Assembly (NCBI GenBank): GCA_025363655.1
Contig: JANYDK010000023.1
Coordinates: 1-37,012, forward strand
Direction of reading: 5' to 3'
DNA from: Deltaproteobacteria bacterium
Lineage (GTDB): Bacteria; Myxococcota_A; Polyangia; Polyangiales; JADJMO01
DNA: 37,012 nucleotides
Part shown: piece after piece, positions 31,936 through 37,012 of the stretch
How the letters are laid out: each line of letters starts with the position of its first letter
How positions within the stretch are numbered: the stretch's first letter is position 1
Program-made: the position numbers and the translations under genes
Notes under the pieces: model-generated
Database searches by the model: none
Seen by the model: the letters and a program-made list of their open reading frames with translations, nothing else
What the model was told of the DNA's origin: nothing

Positions 31936-33243
31936 GTGAGCACCGAAACCGAAGGCAAGAAGCAGTCGCTCAGCATCACCGACAATCGCACCGGCAAGTC
32001 CTACGAGGTGCCGATCGCCGACGGGACGATACGCAGCACCGACTTACGGAAAATTCGCGTCGATGCCGACGACTTCGGCCTCATGACCTACGACCCGGCG
32101 TTCATGAACACCGCGGCGTGTCGGTCGGCGATCACGTACATCGACGGCGACAAGGGCATCCTTCGCTATCGCGGCTACGACATAGCCGAGCTGGCCGAGA
32201 AGTCGACGTACCTCGAGGTCGCGTACCTGCTCCTCTCGGGCGAGCTCCCGACGCAGACGCAGCTCGACGAGTTCACCCGCAGCGTCACGCTCCACACGTT
32301 CGTCCACGAGAACGTGAAAGAGCTGATGGACGGCTTCCGCTACGACGCGCACCCGATGGGCATGCTCATCGCCACCGTCGGCGCGCTCTCGACGTTCTAT
32401 CCGGAGGCGAAGAACATCTTCGACCAGCCGACGCGTCACCTGCAAATCGTCCGGCTCTTGGCGAAGATGCCGACCATCGCAGCATGGAGCTACCGGCACA
32501 GCGTCGGGCTCCGCTACATCTACCCCGACAACGACCTCGCCTACGCCGGCAACTTCCTCTCGATGATGAAGCGCATGGCCGAGCTCTCGTACAAGGTCAA
32601 TCCGATCCTCGAGCGCGCGCTCGACATCCTCTTCATCCTCCACGCCGATCACGAGCAGAACTGCTCGGCGAGCGCGATGCGTGGCGTCGGTAGCTCGCAG
32701 GTCGATCCATACTCGGCGGTGGCGGCGGCGGCGGCGGCCCTCTACGGCCCGCTCCACGGCGGCGCCAACGAGGCGGTGCTGCGCATGCTTCACCAAATCG
32801 GCAACGTCGCCAACGTGCCTGCCTTCATCAAAGAGGTGAAGGGCGGTAGCGGCAGCCGGCTGATGGGCTTCGGCCACCGCGTCTACAAGAACTACGACCC
32901 GCGCGCGAAGGTCATCAAGAAGCTCGCGGACGAGGTCTTCGAGGTCACTGGCAAGAACCCGCTCCTCGACATCGCCCTCGAGCTCGAGCGTATCGCCTTG
33001 CAGGACGAGTACTTCGTCTCCCGCAAGCTCTACCCCAACGTCGACTTCTATTCCGGCCTCATCTACCAAGCGATGGGCTTCCCGGTCGACATGTTCCCGG
33101 TGCTCTTCGCCATCCCCCGCACGGTCGGTTGGCTGGCGCAGTGGGAAGAGATGCTCCTCGACAGCGAACAGAAGATCGCGCGCCCGCGGCAGATCTACAC
33201 CGGCAAGGACCTCCGTTCGTTCGTCCCGATGGACAAGCGCTGA
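31936..33243 (+). CDS. gltA: Citrate synthase
   Basis: A 435-aa type II citrate synthase, condensing oxaloacetate with acetyl-CoA in the first step of the TCA cycle. The catalytic triad is visible: His274 in PLHGGANEAV, His314 in GFGHRVYKNYDPRA and Asp370 in NVDFYSGL. Other family marks are KGILRYRGYDIAELAE and ADHEQNCSASAMRGVGSSQ. The length and N-terminal beta region (LSITDNRTGKSYEVP) match the long bacterial type. Start at GTG 31936 is preferred on ribosome-site grounds. It is a housekeeping gene with its own promoter region, so the T6SS locus ends before this point. Confidence 0.96.
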   Translation: MSTETEGKKQSLSITDNRTGKSYEVPIADGTIRSTDLRKIRVDADDFGLMTYDPAFMNTAACRSAITYIDGDKGILRYRGYDIAELAEKSTYLEVAYLLLSGELPTQTQLDEFTRSVTLHTFVHENVKELMDGFRYDAHPMGMLIATVGALSTFYPEAKNIFDQPTRHLQIVRLLAKMPTIAAWSYRHSVGLRYIYPDNDLAYAGNFLSMMKRMAELSYKVNPILERALDILFILHADHEQNCSASAMRGVGSSQVDPYSAVAAAAAALYGPLHGGANEAVLRMLHQIGNVANVPAFIKEVKGGSGSRLMGFGHRVYKNYDPRAKVIKKLADEVFEVTGKNPLLDIALELERIALQDEYFVSRKLYPNVDFYSGLIYQAMGFPVDMFPVLFAIPRTVGWLAQWEEMLLDSEQKIARPRQIYTGKDLRSFVPMDKR

Positions 33244-33250
33244 GCTCCTA

Positions 33251-33308
33251 GCGAGCGCGCTCGCCGTTCGCGCCTGCCGGAAACTATCCCGATGGTGATC
33301 AGTTCCGG
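33251..33308 (+). other. Palindrome and hairpin downstream of gltA
   Basis: Eight bases after the gltA stop is a perfect 14-bp palindrome (GCGAGCGCGCTCGC, 33251-33264). A second stem with one bulged A pairs 33277-33285 with 33301-33308 (CCGGAAACT and AGTTCCGG). Neither is followed by a T-run; they may be transcript-end structures or protein-binding sites. Confidence 0.45.
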
Positions 33309-33490
33309 TAAGGCGCGGGGATGCGTGAGGTGTCCCCTCGGCTGCCGTGCAACCTGCGCACGCCCGTCCGAAATCTGCCCGCCAACGTGCGGTTGCGGAC
33401 ACCTGCGCCCTCGGTTTTTCTCGCCGAGCTGACGCCGACCGCGCCGACGATCACGCCGGCTACGACTTCCGCGTCACTCGAGACGCTCGC

Positions 33491-33553
33491 GACGCGATCG
33501 ACGCGATCGATGCGATTGACGCAATCGATGCGATTGACGCAATCGACGCGGCG
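33491..33553 (+). repeat. 9-bp tandem repeat at the 5' end of the SGNH lipoprotein gene
   Basis: Seven consecutive 9-bp units of the type GAYGCRATY (GACGCGATC, GACGCGATC, GATGCGATT, GACGCAATC, GATGCGATT, GACGCAATC, GACGCGGCG). The unit is a multiple of three, so copy changes keep every frame open. Two units provide in-frame ATGs (33510 and 33528) for the downstream gene. Confidence 0.85.
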
Positions 33554-34898
33554 GAAGGTCTCACGGGCTCGGCGATCTCCTCTGGCATGGCTTCCGGTGT
33601 GGGCCTTCGCGGCGTGGGCGGGAGCTTGCTCACCAGCGCCGTCGCGTGCCGGGGATCGCGCGCTCGCCGAGGTGGCCACCGCCAAGCCGCGTGAGCCTGC
33701 CGCGTCGATCGTCCCTCCGCCCGTCTCGCCACCGAATGTTGCACTTGCGGTGCAAGATGATTCGGGCGACCCGAAGACGCGCTATCTCGTCGGTCCGCTG
33801 CACTCGCCGATGACCAAGTCGGTGATCGATCGCATCGCCGCCGTGCTCGCGCGCTCGCCGCATCGTCGCAACGTCTTCGCCAAGGTCGGCGACTCCCACA
33901 GCGTCAGCCCGAGCTTTCTCGCCTGCTTCGCCGGCAAGGACGTCGATCTCGGACCCTTCGCCGAGCTCGAGCCGTCGATGGCGTTCTTCCACGGTTGGTC
34001 GCGCGAGTCGGAGGCGGCGAAGGTCGGATGGCACGCCGTGCAGACGCTCGGTCCCCCGCTGCGCGCCGAGATCGACGCGATGCGACCGGCGTGGGCGGTG
34101 CTGATGCTCGGCACCAACGACACGCGCCAGACGCCGCCGGCCGAGTTCGAGCGCTACCTGGTGCACAACATCGACGCGCTGCTCGCGGAGGGGGTGGTGC
34201 CGATCGTCTCGACGATTCCGCCGCGCGGCGACAGCGAGCTGACGACGCAGCTGGTGCCGGAGATGAACGCGATCATCCGCGCGGTGGCGCAGTCGCGGAA
34301 GGTACCGCTGGTCGATCTCTACGGCACGCTCTCTCCCGTCCCTGCGCATGGCCTGACGCCCGACGGCATTCATCTCGACGTGCTCACCACCAAGGGCGTG
34401 CACGGCTGTTGGCTGACGGAAGAAGGCCTCCACCACGGGATGAACCAACGCAACCTGCTGACCCTCGCGGCGCTCGATCGCATGCGTCGCTTCGTGCTCG
34501 AGGGTGAGCCTGCCGAACCGCCTCCGCCGCGCCTCGAAGGCGAAGGGACCTGGCAGCGGCCATACTTCGTCGACGCGCTTCCGTTCGCCGACGAGGGCGA
34601 CACCAAGCCCTTCGCTGGGGTCGCGACATCGTACGGATCGTGCGGCGACGCTGATGGGGGCGAGGTCGTCTATCGTGTCGATCTCGAGGTCCCGACACGC
34701 CTTCGCATTCGCGCGTTCGCCGACGATGGAGCCGCCGTCGTCCTCCGATTCCTGGACGGCGAGACCCCCGGCACCTGCGTGTCACAGGCCGATCACGCGC
34801 TCGAAGTGACGGCGAGCGCAGGCATGCACCGGATCGTCGTCGACGGACCTCGCGCCAAAGCCGGCGCCTTTCGCCTGACCGTGGTCTCGGTTCCCTGA
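33510..34898 (+). CDS. SGNH/GDSL hydrolase lipoprotein
   Basis: A 462-aa (if started at 33510) exported esterase-type protein. An Arg-rich n-region and hydrophobic core (SPLAWLPVWAFAAWAGAC) end in a lipobox with Cys40. The SGNH hydrolase fold has the nucleophile in KVGDSHS (Ser129), the GTND block (201-204) and DGIHLD with Asp285 and His288. A C-terminal beta-sandwich (VVYRVDLEVPTRLRIRAF) resembles pre-peptidase C-terminal domains. The start is uncertain: the frame opens at ATG 33321, which has the better upstream purines, but that adds about 63 residues before the signal peptide; ATGs at 33510 and 33528 lie inside the 9-bp repeat. Substrate unknown. Confidence 0.82.
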   Translation: MRLTQSMRLTQSTRRKVSRARRSPLAWLPVWAFAAWAGACSPAPSRAGDRALAEVATAKPREPAASIVPPPVSPPNVALAVQDDSGDPKTRYLVGPLHSPMTKSVIDRIAAVLARSPHRRNVFAKVGDSHSVSPSFLACFAGKDVDLGPFAELEPSMAFFHGWSRESEAAKVGWHAVQTLGPPLRAEIDAMRPAWAVLMLGTNDTRQTPPAEFERYLVHNIDALLAEGVVPIVSTIPPRGDSELTTQLVPEMNAIIRAVAQSRKVPLVDLYGTLSPVPAHGLTPDGIHLDVLTTKGVHGCWLTEEGLHHGMNQRNLLTLAALDRMRRFVLEGEPAEPPPPRLEGEGTWQRPYFVDALPFADEGDTKPFAGVATSYGSCGDADGGEVVYRVDLEVPTRLRIRAFADDGAAVVLRFLDGETPGTCVSQADHALEVTASAGMHRIVVDGPRAKAGAFRLTVVSVP

Positions 34899-34911
34899 AT
34901 CTTCGCGCGTG

Positions 34912-35967
34912 CTAGCTGCGCGTGAAGAGCGTGCGCATGTCGTCGCCCGGGGATGCCGGCACGAGGATCGCCGCGATGCCGCCTTCGAGCGCCGCGTGAT
35001 CGGGGACGACCCAAGCGCCGGCTTCGCCGACGAAGACGCGCACGCGCACGCCGACCGCCAGGGGGAGCTCGACCTCCGCCCTCGCCTCGGCACCGGCGGG
35101 AACGATCGGCATAGCTGGTGAGGCTTCGGCGGCGTCGCGACGCATCGTCTGCAAGAGATCGCTCTCGCCCTCGTCTTCCGGCACGTCCATGTTGCGCGCG
35201 AGGAAGTCGGCGGCGGCGATCGGGAGGATCGACGTCACCTCGTTGTCGGGCTCCTCGTGCACACTCGGCTGCGGAGGCGTCAGCTCGGCCGGCGCCCCGG
35301 TCATCCCCGGAGGAATCTCCACCGGCTGCGCGGCGCGCGTACGTGCGGACGGCGGCGTCGCGCCTGCATGCACGGCCGCGAAATTCGACGAGCTCGATGA
35401 GCTCGAGGAGGTCGACGTCGAGCCGGAGGAGGCGCCGGTCGCAGCCGGAGCCATCGGCGCAGCGCCTCCGAAAGTCCCCGGCGGCGAGGACTTCTTCGGC
35501 GCCGCCGAGCTACGTGTCGTCGGGGGCGGCGCGGCTGCGGTCGCCGAGCCGAGCGGGCGTAGCGGCGGAAGCGGCGCCAACTTCGCGCCTGGTCGCATCG
35601 AAGGCTTGGCGGTGGGCGGCCGTGTCGGCGGACGTTGAGGCATCGGCGCCGGCGCGCTCGTCGCCGGACGGGTGCCGCTCGGCGAAGTCGAGGCCATCGG
35701 AGCCTTGGCTTCCGGCTTGTTCGAGCCAGCGCCAGAGATGGCCGCGGAGGTCGGCGCGTTCGCCAACTCGGCGGCCGCTTTGGCGAGCTCGAGGGCGCGG
35801 AGATCGGCCTCGGCATCGCTGGCGCTCTCAGCAGCGCGTCGCAGCCATTGAAGAGCATCGCCCGTCTCTCCGCGCGCCCACATCGCGGCGGCGATCGAGA
35901 GCTTGTCGGCGACCTCTTCGGGATCGTCGTCACGCGGCGCGGGGATGTTGGGGGCGTTTCGCTCCAT
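34912..35967 (-). CDS. Low-complexity protein of unknown function
   Basis: A 351-aa protein without recognised family. Residues 1-70 look like a helical repeat (DKLSIAAAMWARGETGDALQ, AESASDAEADLRALELAKAA), possibly TPR-like. The centre (about 75-240) is Pro/Ala/Ser-rich and disordered, with an STSSSSSSSSN run. The C-terminal 60 residues form a beta-rich domain (ELPLAVGVRVRVFVGEAGAW followed by VVPDHAALEGGIAAILVPAS). No signal peptide is seen. It ends 13 bp from the convergent SGNH gene. The layout of folded ends joined by a long disordered linker is common in myxobacteria (inference). Confidence 0.72.
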   Translation of the reverse strand: MERNAPNIPAPRDDDPEEVADKLSIAAAMWARGETGDALQWLRRAAESASDAEADLRALELAKAAAELANAPTSAAISGAGSNKPEAKAPMASTSPSGTRPATSAPAPMPQRPPTRPPTAKPSMRPGAKLAPLPPLRPLGSATAAAPPPTTRSSAAPKKSSPPGTFGGAAPMAPAATGASSGSTSTSSSSSSSSNFAAVHAGATPPSARTRAAQPVEIPPGMTGAPAELTPPQPSVHEEPDNEVTSILPIAAADFLARNMDVPEDEGESDLLQTMRRDAAEASPAMPIVPAGAEARAEVELPLAVGVRVRVFVGEAGAWVVPDHAALEGGIAAILVPASPGDDMRTLFTRS

Positions 35968-36293
35968 CGACTCGCATGCTCCGTCGCACGCGGGACCGGC
36001 CTACGGCGTCCTCAGGGTGCGACGAGCACGTTAGCTGGCCAGACGTCACCAGGGCGAAGACAAAAAAAATGCACCGCGGAGGGCCCAGGGGGGGGGGCAG
36101 GCCTCGTCCGCGGTGCGCCATAAGTCTTTGCAGCCGTCGTACCAACCGTTTCTGACCATAAATCAGCTAGTTAGCCAAGCTTGTGCGGGGTCGTGCCTTC
36201 ACTTCTGCAATTTCGCTCTCGCGCGTGAAAGCTCCGAAGGTCGGGGCGGCTTTCGACTTGGCAAAACCTGCGGCATCGAGGACAAGGGCCTCC
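35968..36293. other. Intergenic region holding a minus-strand terminator
   Basis: This region separates the low-complexity gene start (minus) from the YkgJ-type gene start (plus). It holds the terminator at 36061-36115 and a stretch 36116-36290 whose minus strand encodes a possible 42-aa peptide. No tRNA is seen. Confidence 0.5.
36061..36115 (-). terminator. Strong minus-strand terminator without a clear gene
   Basis: A perfect 10-bp stem pairs 36071-36080 (GCACCGCGGA) with 36106-36115, and can extend inward with GGCC/GGCC. On the minus strand it is followed by eight T (from AAAAAAAA at 36062-36069). The T-run is only on that side, so it terminates leftward transcripts, yet no ordinary minus-strand gene lies to the right in the window. 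Confidence 0.8.
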
Positions 36294-36295
36294 AT
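36167..36295 (-). CDS. Possible 42-aa peptide (low confidence)
   Basis: A frame from the ATG at 36295 to the TAG at 36167 would encode a peptide starting MEALVLDAAGFAKSKAAP and ending RPRTSLAN. It lies about 50 bases before the minus-strand terminator, which gives it a plausible transcript. Against it: no good ribosome site, third-position GC lower than in neighbouring genes, and its first two bases overlap the YkgJ-type start codon on the other strand. The frame continues upstream, antisense to the YkgJ-type gene, so it may be only the tail of a chance frame. Confidence 0.25.
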   Translation of the reverse strand: MEALVLDAAGFAKSKAAPTFGAFTRESEIAEVKARPRTSLAN

Positions 36296-36935
36296 GGCCA
36301 GCACCGTTCGTCGCCCCCTCTGGCGTGCCTTTGCCCCCCGTGAGCTGACCCGCGCCGCGAAACACGCCCGAGCGGGGGGCATTTCGGTGGTGAAAGACCG
36401 GCGCTGGTACTTGCTCGGCGACGCAGGGCCGGCGGGAGAAGACGTCCCTCTCTTCGTCGACTGGGCGCTCCGCGCGATCGAATCGGAGACCTGGGAGGAG
36501 CAGGTCGAGGGCGACGTCTCCGGGCTCATCAAGGCGACGGTCACCGCCGATTGGCGCGAGCGTGTCGGCGAGTGGATCGCGCGCGACGCCGACTTTCGTG
36601 GCTCCTCGGCCAACTCGAAGTTCGACTGCGTGAAGTGCGCTGCGTGCTGCGTCGACAACAAGGTGCTCCTCGATCGCGCCGACGTCGCTCGCCTTCGCGC
36701 GGGCGGCGCGGCGATCGGCCGCTCGATTCGCACCGTTCGCGGCAAGCGCTACTTGCCGCTCGCGCCGCCGGTTGAATCGATGAACGGCGCCAAGCCGTGC
36801 GTCCACCTCCGGGAGCTCAAGTGCGGCATCTACCCGCACCGGCCGTTCATGTGTCGCGACTTTCCTGCAGGCACCGAGCAATGCATGACGTCGCGCGAAG
36901 ATCTCTACGGCTCGCCGTTTCCCAAGGGGCGATAG
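36294..36935 (+). CDS. YkgJ-family cysteine cluster protein
   Basis: A 213-aa protein of the YkgJ/CxxCxxCC family (UPF0153), presumed to bind zinc or an Fe-S cluster. The cysteines are C112, C115, C118 and C119 in FDCVKCAACC, then C169 (KPCVHL), C177 (KCGIYPHRPFMCRDFP, also C187) and C197. The N-terminal 100 residues are extra compared with the shortest members and hold no known domain. The start at ATG 36294 follows AAGGG; the GTG at 36183 would add 37 residues of Ala/Arg-rich sequence without support. Function of the family is unclear, perhaps oxidase-related or in metal handling. Confidence 0.85.
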   Translation: MASTVRRPLWRAFAPRELTRAAKHARAGGISVVKDRRWYLLGDAGPAGEDVPLFVDWALRAIESETWEEQVEGDVSGLIKATVTADWRERVGEWIARDADFRGSSANSKFDCVKCAACCVDNKVLLDRADVARLRAGGAAIGRSIRTVRGKRYLPLAPPVESMNGAKPCVHLRELKCGIYPHRPFMCRDFPAGTEQCMTSREDLYGSPFPKGR

Positions 36936-36969
36936 TCCGGCGACCGAGCGGAGCGAGATCGACCGGACG

Positions 36970-36995
36970 GCCAAAGTTGCGAAGCAATCTTTGGC
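36970..36995. other. Hairpin at the right edge of the window
   Basis: GCCAAAG (36970-36976) pairs with CTTTGGC (36989-36995), with an inner TTGC/GCAA stem and one bulged T. It follows the YkgJ-type gene by 34 bases; upstream of it, CGAGCGGAGCGAG looks like a small imperfect mirror element. No T-run follows, so it may be a REP-like element or transcript-end hairpin. Confidence 0.45.
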
Positions 36996-37012
36996 GAAAC
37001 GAGACTGCCCGG

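Noticed and set aside
33491-33553. CRISPR or satellite array
   Set aside because: Units are 9 bp, contiguous and without spacers, so it is a simple tandem repeat.
36171-36974. 267-codon frame antisense to the YkgJ-type gene
   Set aside because: It is a shadow frame without motifs; the plus-strand gene has the full cysteine pattern. It is kept only as a source for a possible antisense transcript.
1-37012. tRNA, rRNA, IS elements, phage genes or a replication origin
   Set aside because: No cloverleaf, rRNA-like stretch, transposase, integrase or terminal inverted repeats were seen in the window.

Overview
This window is strongly GC-rich bacterial DNA. A complete type VI secretion system (T6SS) core, many lipoproteins, Pro/Ala- and Gln-rich extensions and loosely packed operons suggest a member of the Myxococcota, probably the Polyangiales/Sorangium side. 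That assignment is inferred from style and content; no rRNA or other marker gene is present.

Layout. The left edge (1-2200) carries the 3' end of hcp (T6SS tube protein, + strand). Converging on it is a compact minus-strand operon: a secreted or lipoprotein-like 130-aa protein ending in a CxxC-GMG tail, an MNIO/DUF692 metal-dependent oxidase, and a 91-aa partner whose start overlaps the oxidase stop. This looks like a RiPP-type peptide-modification cassette that I cannot match to a named system. Next come a Bax-inhibitor-1 family membrane protein with a glutamine-rich N-terminal extension (2201-3397) and two divergent lipoproteins of unknown function (3652-5067).

The T6SS locus spans 5175-29913. 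Left block: tssG-tssF-tssE (minus), an unknown lipoprotein (plus), an unusual single-chain TssB-TssC fusion (minus), a PAP2-like protein whose catalytic His is replaced (minus), and an FHA-domain TagH-type protein (minus). Right block, all plus: a lytic transglycosylase, tssH/clpV, tssJ, tssK, tssL, tssM, tagF, tssA, then tssB and tssC, closed by a clear rho-independent terminator (29947-29986). Together these encode the baseplate (TssE/F/G/K), membrane complex (TssJ/L/M), sheath (TssB/C plus the fusion), assembly cap (TssA), recycling ATPase (TssH), tube (Hcp) and regulators (FHA protein, TagF). No VgrG, PAAR, PpkA/PppA or recognisable effector lies in the window.

The right flank (30003-36935) is mostly unrelated: a 56-aa membrane peptide, an HNH nuclease overlapping a Cys-rich lipoprotein, citrate synthase, an SGNH-hydrolase lipoprotein with a 9-bp tandem repeat at its 5' end, a low-complexity protein, and a YkgJ-type Cys-cluster protein. 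A strong minus-strand terminator (36061-36115) has no conventional gene feeding it.

The most interesting items are the MNIO cassette at 454-2066 and the TssB-TssC fusion at 9553-11424, which coexists with normal tssB and tssC genes.
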